A stretch of 44,535 nucleotides of DNA. It comes from a virus. Shown in pieces: positions 6,574-14,978 of this stretch (position 1 is its first letter; the number at the start of each line of letters is the position of its first letter). Where the stretch lies: positions 1 through 44,535 of the IMG/VR virus record IMGVR_UViG_3300021181_000019; one strand, given 5' to 3'. A model generated the notes under the pieces. It was not told the DNA's origin and did no database searches. It saw nothing but the letters and a program-made list of their open reading frames with translations. The translations under genes were made by a program, and so were the position numbers.

Positions 6574-8700
6574 TTGTTGGAAGACCTGCAGCGAGACAAC
6601 AACCTAGCTATCGAAGCTGAAGAGCTCTACACAGAGCCTGCTGCGGAGATTAACACCGAAAACACGTACGTTGACGAGGATACCGACACGGTTCAGTTTA
6701 ACGACGAAGCCGCTGTCGCCCTCGTTCTTCACGACGTCGAGAAGGCAGACGAGTACATTAACATCCAGCAGTGGGCCAACGGCTGGACGATGGCCGACCT
6801 ACTGTACCAGAGCCCGGCATCCGCTTCCGCATTCGATGGTGGGAACTCGGGCCAAGCCTCGGTTCCGAAGTACATGGTTTCGAATCACATCAGCGCTATT
6901 GTTCCTAAGCTGATGGGTGGAATCTTCTACGAAGACCCGCCGTTCTTGCTCCGTCCCCGTCCGTCTGTGGAGCAAGACGTGGTTCGCGCGAAGACCGCTA
7001 TATTCTCTGCGCAACTCGGTTCCATGCGTTTCGAAGAGCAGGTTGAGCGCACGCTAGACCAAGCCGCACTTCTTGGCACAGGCATCATGAAGTGGGGCTA
7101 CACCGAGTATAAAAAGAAGATTAAGAAGTACATCCGCAAGGGTGAGAAGCTACGCTTGCCACAGCAAGACGGCTCAGTCAAGGAGTTTGATACCCCTGAT
7201 TCAGACGACTTCACGATTGAGTTCGACACTAAGACTATCTCGCACCCGTGGATTGGTTATTGCGATATCCGCACTGTCCTAGTCAACCCAGGCTGCCGCG
7301 TCGGAGATATCCGTGAAGCTGGTTGGGTAGCGTACAGAGACTACGCTACATTCGCAGACCTAGATAAGTTACGCGAAAAAGAAGGCTACCACATTCCCAA
7401 AGAGGATGTGCTGCGCTACATATTTGCTAACGGTATCTCTTCTGGTTCTGACAACATCACCATGACGTTGCCAGAGGGCATGCTCGGCTACTTGCAGCAC
7501 GCGGTACCGCGCAGTTACAAGACTTCGGCTGACCCTAACGCCGCGCCGATGGAAATCCTTGAGCACTGGACTGCTGACAAGGTCATTGTCGTCCTTTGCT
7601 TCAACGGCCACAACATTTTGATTCGGAACGAGGTCAACCCTTATGGGAAGATTCCGTTCTTCAGCTTTAACTGGAGAAATATTCCAGACTGCTTCTACGG
7701 CCAAGGGCTGGGCTTGCTGATTGGAAGCGAGCAGATTGTGGAGCAAGGTGTAACCAACCTCGCGCTCGACCTCTTGAATTATGGCTTGCAACCAACAGCG
7801 GTTCGCAAGAAGGGCTTCAACCCGCTTACGCAAGACGTACGCTGGAGACAGGGCGGCATCATTGATGTCGAGGACGACGTCGAAAAGGCGTTCAAGTTCT
7901 TGCAGATGCCAGCCGTACCTGGCGAGGCCTGGCAGTTCATTCAGCAAGCACAGAGTGCTGGCGCAGCTACATCCGGGGCTAACGAGCAAGTTGTACAAGG
8001 TGCGGGCGCCATGGGCGTCCACAGCACAGGCATGCGCTCGGGTACTGGGGCTGCGGCGGTTGTAGCAGCTAACGCAAGCCGTCTAGACGGGCCAGATGGG
8101 CGATTCGTTCGACAGGTATTCGAGCCATGGCTGTATCAGATGGACGACCTTAACAATGACTTGTTGCCAACCTCCGTAATCAGAGACCTTCTCGGCGATG
8201 AACTAGGCCAGCCTTACATGGTTGACCACATCAAGTTCCGCGATGCCAAGATAGAGTACGAAGTCTTGGCTGGCGCGAAGCTTGGCGCAAAGCGCGAGAT
8301 GTCTCAAGCGCTCCCGATCATCATTCAACTTTTGAACAACCCAACGTTCGTGGCGAATGCCAATGACGCTGGTTACCAGTTCGACGCGCCCGCGATCTTC
8401 AAGGCGTTCACCGATGCCGCTGGCTGGAAGTTCTCACAGAACTTCTTGCGCAAGATGACACCGGAAGAGAAGCAGAAGCACGACGCCAACTCGCCAGCCG
8501 CACTGCAACAAGCACAGATGGCGAACCAGAACAAGCAGACGCAGCTACAATTCGAGCACGAGCAGCAGCTAGAGAACACCAAGCAGCTCGGCAAGGCGGC
8601 CAACCAAGGCTACCGCACCGCAATCGAACACGCATCACAATCAGAGCTGCAAGAGGGCGAGCCGGGCAACACCGGTGAGTTCTCAGAAACAGCTCTCTAA
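6574..8700 (+). CDS. Portal protein
   Basis: A 708-residue protein that begins directly after the TerL stop. The start is TTG at 6574 (or TTG 6577), placed well behind GGAG at 6563-6566, which lies inside TerL. It forms the ring at the unique capsid vertex through which DNA passes. Order and content fit podovirus portals: a wing region (PKLMGGIFYEDPPF), a central segment with EVNPYGKIPFF and YGQGLG followed by IEQ-type ring contacts, a Gly/Ala-rich loop, and a Gln-rich C-terminal barrel helix. The next gene follows 13 bases later. Confidence 0.9.
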   Translation: MLEDLQRDNNLAIEAEELYTEPAAEINTENTYVDEDTDTVQFNDEAAVALVLHDVEKADEYINIQQWANGWTMADLLYQSPASASAFDGGNSGQASVPKYMVSNHISAIVPKLMGGIFYEDPPFLLRPRPSVEQDVVRAKTAIFSAQLGSMRFEEQVERTLDQAALLGTGIMKWGYTEYKKKIKKYIRKGEKLRLPQQDGSVKEFDTPDSDDFTIEFDTKTISHPWIGYCDIRTVLVNPGCRVGDIREAGWVAYRDYATFADLDKLREKEGYHIPKEDVLRYIFANGISSGSDNITMTLPEGMLGYLQHAVPRSYKTSADPNAAPMEILEHWTADKVIVVLCFNGHNILIRNEVNPYGKIPFFSFNWRNIPDCFYGQGLGLLIGSEQIVEQGVTNLALDLLNYGLQPTAVRKKGFNPLTQDVRWRQGGIIDVEDDVEKAFKFLQMPAVPGEAWQFIQQAQSAGAATSGANEQVVQGAGAMGVHSTGMRSGTGAAAVVAANASRLDGPDGRFVRQVFEPWLYQMDDLNNDLLPTSVIRDLLGDELGQPYMVDHIKFRDAKIEYEVLAGAKLGAKREMSQALPIIIQLLNNPTFVANANDAGYQFDAPAIFKAFTDAAGWKFSQNFLRKMTPEEKQKHDANSPAALQQAQMANQNKQTQLQFEHEQQLENTKQLGKAANQGYRTAIEHASQSELQEGEPGNTGEFSETAL

Positions 8701-8713
8701 TTAAGGATTACCA

Positions 8714-9157
8714 ATGGCCGAAAAAGAGAAAGTAAAAGCACTGCTGTCGGAAGGGGAGAACGCAATAACCCAGGTCGAGCGCGTCATGCTCAATCAGCTG
8801 ATGTACCAGCCCGGGTGGAAAGTTCTCGTGAAGCTCTTTGATGCGGTGTGTACTAAATCTGTAGAGGCCATGGCAAAGCTTAACCCCGAGGACGCTGACT
8901 ACGACCGATTGGTTGTAGTCCGGGCCCAGAATTCCAGAATCACGAACGAGACAGTCAAGCTCATTCGTGACTCCGTTCTCGCCCATGTCAATAGCATTAT
9001 CAAGCAAGAAGAGAAAGAGAACGAAGAGGCTGACGCGCGCGTAGAGAGGATGACAGGGATTCACGCAGCAACCCCGACCGCACCAGACGACGCCATTAAG
9101 AAGACCTTTGGCATCCACCTGGCGAAGCCGGTCAAGAAAAAGAAAGAAGAGAAGTAA
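8714..9157 (+). CDS. Conserved helical protein between portal and scaffold
   Basis: A 147-residue protein with AAGGA just before ATG 8714. It is mostly helical, with the pattern L-x-x-PGWK-VLVKLFDA at residues about 30-45 and a long charged helix, and it ends in a Lys-rich tail. Podophages often have a 100-150-residue protein of this look in this position, of unknown role. It may assist the portal or head assembly. Confidence 0.75.
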   Translation: MAEKEKVKALLSEGENAITQVERVMLNQLMYQPGWKVLVKLFDAVCTKSVEAMAKLNPEDADYDRLVVVRAQNSRITNETVKLIRDSVLAHVNSIIKQEEKENEEADARVERMTGIHAATPTAPDDAIKKTFGIHLAKPVKKKKEEK

Positions 9158-9200
9158 TTCCCGAAAGGGCGCAGTGAATCAATGAAGTATGGAGAATGAA

Positions 9201-10604
9201 ATGATTGAGCCGAATACAGTACTGGATTTGAACTGGTTGATGAACGCAGATTTGAATTCATTCAAGCAGGTAGCAAGCTTGGGCTCCCAGAAGATGGCAG
9301 AGCTCAACTTGTTGTTGCAGACGCCAGAAGGCGGCGCCATCGCCAGAGAACTGGCCAACGGCACCAGAAGCCTAGGCGGGCGAGAAGCTCCTGTCTACAT
9401 CCCGATAGCGCAGCGTTCCGCAGAGGACCAAGCCGCGTTCTGGGAAGAAGCGGGGATTGAGACCGTACAGATTGAAGAAGACATCCAGCGCGCAGACGCG
9501 CAGGCCGCTGCAGATGCCGCCGAGGCGACAGCGTTGTCCTCGCTCGCGGAGCCCGTCGTGGAACAGCCCCAAGTTCCCGTAGCAGCAGAGGTTGACGCAG
9601 AAGCCGAGCACCTCCGTGCGGCAGGTATCACCGTTCACAAGAACGCAACCGGACAGGTTGTTCGCTTGGTTCAAGACTATCAAGTGAAAGATGAGAGTGG
9701 CCGACCGATTGGCCGACCGACTCACTTAGAGGCGAAGAGTTTCGCCGAGCTGATTTTTAAACAGAAGACCGCACACGAGAACGCTGTACGTTACGCGGAG
9801 CGCACGAAGCAAAATCGTGCCAAGTCACAAGAAATTGCACAGCAGTCCGAACAGCTATCCGCCCAGGCCCTGAAGAACAAGGCCGAGGCCGAAGAAGCTG
9901 TCAAGACCGCTGGTAACGAACCGGCAAAGATCGTAGACGCGGTTCGCAAGGTCACCAAGGCCGATGCTGATGCTGAGCAAGCTGTTTTGGCTCATAAGAA
10001 AGCACAGCTGGATATCATCAACGCCTGGTTAACTGACCACTCAGAAGATTACTACAACTGCGAAGCCAACACTCAAGTCCTAGGTGGGTATTTGACAGCC
10101 AATAAACTGTCACTCAGCTATGACAATCTTGAGCGCGCTTACCAGTCTGTAAGAAAGCAGCTGGCCCCATTGGTACCGGGACCTGCTGAGCCCTCTGTCA
10201 CCGTAGCGCCTAATGCGCCAGCGGCGACTACCGCAGCGAGCACCGTAACCGCAGCTCCAATAGAGCCAGCGGCAGCAGTGCAACCAGCGGCCCACGTACC
10301 AGTTACACCTGCTGAACCGGCTTCTCGACCGGCAGCAACGGTGCCAGCAGTCCCGTCTGCAGCGGTGAAAAATACACCAGCTGCCCGGAGACCTGGGGTC
10401 AACGGTTCTCTGCCACCCGGCACGCTCACTGCAGTGCGTCCGAGTGCTCAGCAGCCAGTTCCGCAAGCGACCACGCGAGCTGAAACCCTCAAGCTGGTAA
10501 ACAGCATGTCCAGAGAAGAATACCGTCAAAAGCTGGCCCAGTCGGCACAATTCCGACAGCAGCTCAGAGCGGCGGGCATTGAGGTAATAGGCTACAAAGA
10601 CTAA
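9201..10604 (+). CDS. Putative capsid scaffold protein
   Basis: A 467-residue protein. ATG 9201 is preferred because GGAG lies six bases upstream; an ATG 12 bases earlier lacks a good site. An acidic N-terminal half leads to a long Lys/Glu/Gln/Ala coiled-coil at about 190-270. An Ala/Pro/Val-rich disordered stretch at about 325-430 follows, and a short basic helical end (MSREEYRQKL). Position between portal and major capsid and an elongated helical build fit a scaffold, which shapes the prohead and then leaves. No protease domain is seen here. Confidence 0.72.
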   Translation: MIEPNTVLDLNWLMNADLNSFKQVASLGSQKMAELNLLLQTPEGGAIARELANGTRSLGGREAPVYIPIAQRSAEDQAAFWEEAGIETVQIEEDIQRADAQAAADAAEATALSSLAEPVVEQPQVPVAAEVDAEAEHLRAAGITVHKNATGQVVRLVQDYQVKDESGRPIGRPTHLEAKSFAELIFKQKTAHENAVRYAERTKQNRAKSQEIAQQSEQLSAQALKNKAEAEEAVKTAGNEPAKIVDAVRKVTKADADAEQAVLAHKKAQLDIINAWLTDHSEDYYNCEANTQVLGGYLTANKLSLSYDNLERAYQSVRKQLAPLVPGPAEPSVTVAPNAPAATTAASTVTAAPIEPAAAVQPAAHVPVTPAEPASRPAATVPAVPSAAVKNTPAARRPGVNGSLPPGTLTAVRPSAQQPVPQATTRAETLKLVNSMSREEYRQKLAQSAQFRQQLRAAGIEVIGYKD

Positions 10605-10621
10605 GAGACTAAGGTGCTGCT

Positions 10622-11644
10622 ATGGCAGGACCAAATCCAAGTGGAAATAACGTAGCAAACGTTCTTACCGCACAGGCTATCCTGTTCGATAAGGAACTCA
10701 TCCCTAACCTGAAGGGTGAGACCGACGGATTCGTCGGCGTCGCAGAGCGTCGTATTCAGGGTCTTCACATGGGTATCAACCGTCAGTTCTTCCAGTACAA
10801 CACGCTGGCAGGCGACACGGTTGAGAACTCAGACGGTGTCGTTGGCGCCCCAGAAGTTATCAGCCAGTTGTCCGCCCCAGCCCAGGTTGGTGAGTGGAAC
10901 AACTACGCGAACTTCAGCGCTTTCAGCATCGCCAGCTCAATCGATCAGCTCGTTGGCAACAGCGCCGTGGAACTTGGCTACCAAGCCGGGCAGTCCATCA
11001 GCGAGTTGTACAGCGCGGTCGCGGATAGCGCATCCGGCGTTGACGGCAACGTCAACCAGAGCAGCTTGCTTGTCTCGCCATACACTCTCGACTTGGCAAC
11101 AATTCGTGAGTTGAAGCAGCAGCTAGTGAGCGCAGACGTACTTCCTTGCAAGCGCGGGAAGTACATGGGCGTAATCAGCCCGAACGTGCTAGGTGACATC
11201 TATAACGCAACGACGGTCAACAACTCCATCGTTGATTTCTGGAAGTACACCAACGGCGACAAGTTCGATGCGATGGCTGGCAGCGACCAGACTCGTGAAA
11301 TCGAGCTCCCGGGCACGAACGTAGTTTTCCGTCAGACGCCATTCGTGACGAAGACGGCTAACTACAGCGGAGCCAAGACCGCGTACCGTACGTACGTGTT
11401 CGGCAACTACGCCTTGATCGGCGTGTGGTTGCAGGTTCCTGGCGACACCGACCTCGATGAGGGCGATTGGCGCACGATTGACTGCCGCGTTGTAACTGAC
11501 GCGCCGCCGTCTTCGTACGACCCAGTTGCAACAATTGGGGGTTGGGCGTCGTACAGATTTCACCAAACAGTAACGTTACCACCTGCAGTCGGTACGAATA
11601 CCCAACGTATTCGTTATATCGACAGCGTACCCGCAATTCAGTGA
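10622..11644 (+). CDS. Major capsid protein, N4-gp56-like
   Basis: A 340-residue protein with AAGGTG before ATG 10622. It follows the scaffold gene and is close to the usual length of HK97-fold capsid proteins. The pattern is that of the N4-gp56 group: an N-terminal arm with TAQAILFDKELI, an E-loop/spine-type segment with VGEWNNYANFSAF, then ATIRELKQQL and YMGVISPNVL in the middle, and a C-terminal beta region with an A-domain-like VFRQTPFV. There is no N-terminal propeptide signature. A hairpin and a strong promoter follow its stop. Confidence 0.87.
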   Translation: MAGPNPSGNNVANVLTAQAILFDKELIPNLKGETDGFVGVAERRIQGLHMGINRQFFQYNTLAGDTVENSDGVVGAPEVISQLSAPAQVGEWNNYANFSAFSIASSIDQLVGNSAVELGYQAGQSISELYSAVADSASGVDGNVNQSSLLVSPYTLDLATIRELKQQLVSADVLPCKRGKYMGVISPNVLGDIYNATTVNNSIVDFWKYTNGDKFDAMAGSDQTREIELPGTNVVFRQTPFVTKTANYSGAKTAYRTYVFGNYALIGVWLQVPGDTDLDEGDWRTIDCRVVTDAPPSSYDPVATIGGWASYRFHQTVTLPPAVGTNTQRIRYIDSVPAIQ

Positions 11645-11647
11645 TTC

Positions 11648-11668
11648 TAAAGGACTTAATGTCCTTTA
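11648..11668 (+). terminator. 8-bp hairpin after capsid gene
   Basis: TAAAGGAC (11648-11655) pairs perfectly with GTCCTTTA (11661-11668) around loop TTAAT. A weak T-rich stretch follows. It may attenuate read-through from the capsid gene. The same bases contain AAAGGA four bases before an ATG at 11659 that opens a 7-codon frame, so it could instead be a leftover ribosome site. Confidence 0.45.
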
Positions 11669-11678
11669 TACAAACTTC

Positions 11679-11707
11679 TTGACATTGGTTGCAACCTGTG
11701 TCATGAT
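11679..11707 (+). promoter_or_regulatory. Strong sigma70 promoter with palindrome in spacer
   Basis: A perfect TTGACA at 11679-11684 and CATGAT at 11702-11707 are separated by the ideal 17 bases. TG at 11699-11700 gives an extended -10. The spacer holds the perfect 10-base palindrome GGTTGCAACC at 11687-11696, well placed to act as an operator. It should start transcripts near 11714 that run into the homing endonuclease and the genes beyond. Confidence 0.7.
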
Positions 11708-11715
11708 TAAGAGTG

Positions 11716-11742
11716 GAGGAGTTCGCCGATAACGGACTCCTC
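11716..11742 (+). promoter_or_regulatory. Leader hairpin before homing endonuclease
   Basis: GAGGAGT (11716-11722) pairs with ACTCCTC (11736-11742) over a 13-base loop, right at the start of the expected transcript. It hides an extra GGAGG. The working ribosome site GGAGGG (11758-11763) lies downstream. A leader hairpin is known to limit translation of I-TevI-type endonucleases; here that role is inferred. Confidence 0.4.
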
Positions 11743-11769
11743 GACTCGCTCTTTATCGGAGGGCAGCAG

Positions 11770-12378
11770 ATGTTCGTTTATCAAATAACCAATAAAGTGA
11801 ACGGAAAGAAGTATATAGGTCAGCACGCAGGCGACAACCTTCTGAGGTATTGGGAGAGCACTGTATATTTTGCGGAGCATGGCTATCAGGGAAAACGCCT
11901 GCTCTATCGAGCAATTCGTAAGTATGGCGCAGACAACTTCGACATTAAACCTCTTGTTATCGTTGGTACGAAACAAGATATGGATTACTACGAACGAGGA
12001 TTGATAAAAGCCTTTAAGACCATGAGTCCTGCCTTTGGCTACAACATCACGGCAGGCGGTGGCGGAAGTTTTGGCGTAGTGCCTAATGAAGAGACTCGCA
12101 ATAAAATGTCACAGTCTCGTACTGGTAAAAAGATGCCAGAGAGTCACCGACGTAAACTTTCTGAGCGCAGTAAAGGAAACAAGTATAGCCTTGGTCGTAA
12201 AATGACTAAGGAAAATTTTGACAAACTAATGGCTGCTCATGTGGGTGCTAAACGCAGCGACGAAGCCAGAAAGCGCATGTCAGAGTCCCACAAGGGCAAG
12301 AAACCATCTGAACAAACGAAACAAAGAATGCGCGAGGCGCAGCAGCGTCGACGCGAAAGGGAAAACAACAATGGTTGA
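11770..12378 (+). mobile_element. GIY-YIG homing endonuclease, free-standing
   Basis: A 202-residue selfish DNA endonuclease that cuts alleles lacking it. ATG 11770 is chosen because GGAGGG lies six bases upstream; a GTG at 11713 lies within the leader hairpin. The GIY-YIG nuclease shows VYQI near residue 3, KYIG at 14-17, an Arg helix near 50, catalytic-type Glu75 in YYERGLI and GYNITAGG at 90-97. The C-terminal half has NUMOD3-like DNA-binding repeats (RNKMSQSRTGKK, RRKLSERSKG, RKRMSESHKGKK). It has its own promoter and splits the capsid gene from the next head gene, overlapping that gene by 8 bases. Confidence 0.9.
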
Positions 12379-13036
12379 CAATCGAATCGTTACGCGCCCA
12401 GGGCTCAAAGATGTTGACGCTCCCTTCGCGCCTTTCCGCGACATGGATGCAACAGAAAAACATGTTCAGTGGATTCTGAAAGACGGTACCCCGAACTGGG
12501 TCAAGTGGCCAGCAGATTACAAGGCCATGGCCCAGGAAGATATTCTGTGGCACGAAGAGAACTCTCGAACGATGGCCGCAGATTACGAAATGGAAGACCA
12601 GGCGGAGTTGACTAATCGCAAGGCGCGAATGGTTAACCCGATGGGAACCAGAGATTTTATCGCAAAATTGCGAGCCCACGGCATCAAGTGTTTTACCGTG
12701 GACAACGGACACAAGGGCACGGTTGCCTTATGGTGTCTTCCCCCTCACCTTCTCTCTCGCGCCCGTTATATCTGCTTCTTGCAGATTCCGGCGATGTGGG
12801 AGTGGAGCGTGCTGAACGTAGATCGCTACGGCAAGCCACTAGGCGAAGCGTTCCGTGGATGGCGCACAGCGTGCATCCAGCTAGTTGAAAAAGAGATTCT
12901 TACCGAGACCGAGATGAATAAAATTTTCGGCAATGCATCAGGCGGTAAGGTATTCCGTCGCTACCACCGCAGTTTGTGGGAGCTAAGGAATCGTAAGAAG
13001 TTCTCTGACAAACACGTCAGCGCGAACGACATCTAA
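12371..13036 (+). CDS. Conserved hypothetical protein after capsid
   Basis: A 221-residue soluble protein. ATG 12371 overlaps the end of the endonuclease gene and has AAAGGGA upstream. Residues 25-35 (TEKHVQWILKDG) open a helical N-terminal half; the centre has KGTVALWCLPPHL, and the end is rich in Arg, Trp and Tyr (RYHRSLWELRNRKKF). No catalytic motif is recognised. In podophages this slot often encodes head-completion or unknown proteins. Confidence 0.72.
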   Translation: MVDNRIVTRPGLKDVDAPFAPFRDMDATEKHVQWILKDGTPNWVKWPADYKAMAQEDILWHEENSRTMAADYEMEDQAELTNRKARMVNPMGTRDFIAKLRAHGIKCFTVDNGHKGTVALWCLPPHLLSRARYICFLQIPAMWEWSVLNVDRYGKPLGEAFRGWRTACIQLVEKEILTETEMNKIFGNASGGKVFRRYHRSLWELRNRKKFSDKHVSANDI

Positions 13037-13039
13037 TAG

Positions 13040-13115
13040 CAGTCTGCCCAGCCGGAACTGGGTGCCAACTAAGACCGGCACAATCTGAAGTACTCGAACC
13101 CTCAGGGAGGTTCCA
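13040..13115 (+). promoter_or_regulatory. Leader with small hairpin and strong ribosome site
   Basis: CCCAG and CTGGG (about 13049-13064) form a 5-pair hairpin soon after the previous stop. The near-ideal GGGAGG lies a few bases before ATG 13116. No promoter was seen in this gap. The hairpin could tune transcript stability between the two genes. Confidence 0.35.
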
Positions 13116-13856
13116 ATGAGCGATAAACCAAAGTCCGTATTCGAAGAGATGGCTGAAGGAACATTTGCAGTCACGACTCCAGCGGCGGCAACACCCGTAG
13201 CACCAGCAGCATCAGCAGCATCAGCAGCACAGCAAGTGAAGCAAGCATCAAAGCCGGTTGTTCACACAGGGAAAGCAGAACAGGCAGCAGCCCCAGCGCC
13301 AGCAGCCCAAGTACCCGGGTACGTCCCCATGGACGCTTTCATGAAGTTCGTCGAACTTCTGACAGCCCGTGAGGCACGAGAAGAAGCGAAGTTGCAAGTC
13401 GAACTCCAAGGCAATCAAGCCAAAGAGAGACAGCGCAACCGCAACTCCGCGAACCAAGGCTTGAAGTTAATCAAGAAGCAAGCACGTTGCCGTCACCGCA
13501 AGGGTGCAAAGAATGACCCGCGCGTTGACTATAACGTCGGCATGCATACGCTCCCGACAGGCGAGGCCTACATCAAGTGCCTGACCTGCCGCATGCGTTG
13601 GTTGGAAGGGGACACCGCAGAGTTCCTATATCGTGGTCCTAAGCACTCCGAAATTCCAAACCACACGAAGAAGGGCTGGTACGAAGCGTGCCAGATGGTC
13701 GAGTCGAGCACCAATCGTCCGTCGATGTCGGAAATCCCGATAACGAGTCGTACGAGTGGTATCGGAACGCGCCATGCGCAAATCCAGCACGAGTCCGAGG
13801 TCGACGCGGCAGTTCGCGATTCGAGCGGCGAGCTGGCAGAAGCGATTCAGATTTAA
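13116..13856 (+). CDS. Hypothetical protein with Cys/His zinc-type centre
   Basis: A 246-residue protein with the excellent site GGGAGG before ATG 13116. Residues 20-65 are an Ala/Pro/Gln linker and 75-120 a charged helix. Cys125-x-His127 and Cys155-x2-Cys158 could bind zinc, followed by a WLEGDTAEF-type strand. The last 60 residues are Ser/Thr/Glu-rich. It lies between the head genes and the appendage genes and is followed by a clear terminator. The family is not recognised. Confidence 0.7.
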   Translation: MSDKPKSVFEEMAEGTFAVTTPAAATPVAPAASAASAAQQVKQASKPVVHTGKAEQAAAPAPAAQVPGYVPMDAFMKFVELLTAREAREEAKLQVELQGNQAKERQRNRNSANQGLKLIKKQARCRHRKGAKNDPRVDYNVGMHTLPTGEAYIKCLTCRMRWLEGDTAEFLYRGPKHSEIPNHTKKGWYEACQMVESSTNRPSMSEIPITSRTSGIGTRHAQIQHESEVDAAVRDSSGELAEAIQI

Positions 13857-13879
13857 CCTTAGCAGGGTATACAACCCGA

Positions 13880-13907
13880 GGGGCGGCGGTTACCGCCCCA
13901 CTTTTCT
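13880..13907 (+). terminator. Rho-independent terminator
   Basis: GGGGCGG (13880-13886) pairs perfectly with CCGCCCC (13893-13899) around a 6-base loop, then a CTTTTCT run follows. It lies 24 bases after the stop at 13856 and should end the head transcript before the appendage genes. No -35/-10 pair is obvious between it and the next start at 13992. Confidence 0.75.
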
Positions 13908-13991
13908 CGATGTACACACCCACCTCTCTAGCAGTACAAACTTTCCCACTAAAGACTGCGTTCCAATCTGCCCAGCTGCGCCAGGAGCTTA

Positions 13992-14966
13992 ATGTCATCC
14001 CCAACTAAAACATCTCAAAATGTTTGGCCTACAACGCCAGGTGAAGATGTTCTTCAAATTCAACAACAAGGTGGAAATATTGTCGGCGGAATTGATAGTA
14101 CTGGCACGCCCTTTGGAAATCTAAATATTGGCGGCGGAGCCACCGTAGATACAGATTCCAGTTTGACAGGAAATGGTACATCTGGGTCTCCTCTGAGTGT
14201 TGCCAGCGTTGCTACCTCTAAGATATCTGGAAACGGTTTGACCTTAGGATTGGACACTGGAACGTCCGGTATTCTAACTTTAAATTCTAATGGAACAACA
14301 AAAACCAAAGTAGCTCAGCTTTCTACGGGAAATTGGTTTACCTCGGCGGCGGTCCCCTATTTCCGCCCAGCAGACGCTAGCACCGAGGGTATTTTGGATG
14401 TGATGAGCAACGGGTCTACTGTTGCATCGCAGATTGACGCCTGGATTGATGTTTGCTCAACCGACATTACTTTGGATAGTACAGATTTTGAGTGTGTATC
14501 GATTCACAAATATCCTACGTATAGTTCTGTGGGCAGCAAGGCACAAGGAACTGGAACAGTTCGTCCTCTCGCTGTCAACGAATTTGGTGGTAACGTAACT
14601 GTAGGCGGTAATTCTTCTTTTCCAGCCGCGCTATTCGTATCATCTGGCGCGATGGTTTCTCAATCAGTATCCCCATCCATCGTCGCGGGCGCATTAACAA
14701 TTAACGCCGCTCAAGGGAATACTTTCAGAGTCGCGCTAACTGCAAACGTTACGTCTATGACGATAACGAACCCAGTTCAAGGACAGTTGATTACGATCCT
14801 GTGGATACAGTCTATCGGCGGTAGTCAGACTGTGGCATTCGCGTCAAACTTGAAAGGCGGAACAGCGCCCTCTTCCGGCGGAAGTACAGTTAGCGTTCAA
14901 CAGTTCACGTATGACGCAACTAACGGTAACTGGTACGCTGTTTCTGCTGGCGTAACCGGAATGTAA
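13992..14966 (+). CDS. Tail appendage / fibre-type protein
   Basis: A 324-residue protein with CAGGAG before ATG 13992. It is rich in Ser, Thr, Gly and Asn with strong beta patterning. Residues about 18-38 carry IQQQGGNI followed by a hydrophobic strand and STGTPFGNL, a motif typical of phage fibre N-termini and like the repeat in the 244-612 protein. Residues about 235-324 look like a small beta domain seen at fibre ends (TITNPVQGQLITILW). A role in host contact is likely, but the receptor is unknown. It has lower GC and more A/T-ending codons than the head genes. Confidence 0.75.
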   Translation: MSSPTKTSQNVWPTTPGEDVLQIQQQGGNIVGGIDSTGTPFGNLNIGGGATVDTDSSLTGNGTSGSPLSVASVATSKISGNGLTLGLDTGTSGILTLNSNGTTKTKVAQLSTGNWFTSAAVPYFRPADASTEGILDVMSNGSTVASQIDAWIDVCSTDITLDSTDFECVSIHKYPTYSSVGSKAQGTGTVRPLAVNEFGGNVTVGGNSSFPAALFVSSGAMVSQSVSPSIVAGALTINAAQGNTFRVALTANVTSMTITNPVQGQLITILWIQSIGGSQTVAFASNLKGGTAPSSGGSTVSVQQFTYDATNGNWYAVSAGVTGM

Positions 14967-14978
14967 TGAGGTGATGAA

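Noticed and set aside
9162-9172. CCCGAAAGGG mini hairpin before the scaffold gene
   Set aside because: Only three pairs with a GAAA loop and no T-run; too small to call a regulatory site.
13688-14008. + strand frames crossing 13857-13991
   Set aside because: They overlap the end of the 13116-13856 gene and run through the terminator hairpin; the composition is not protein-like.
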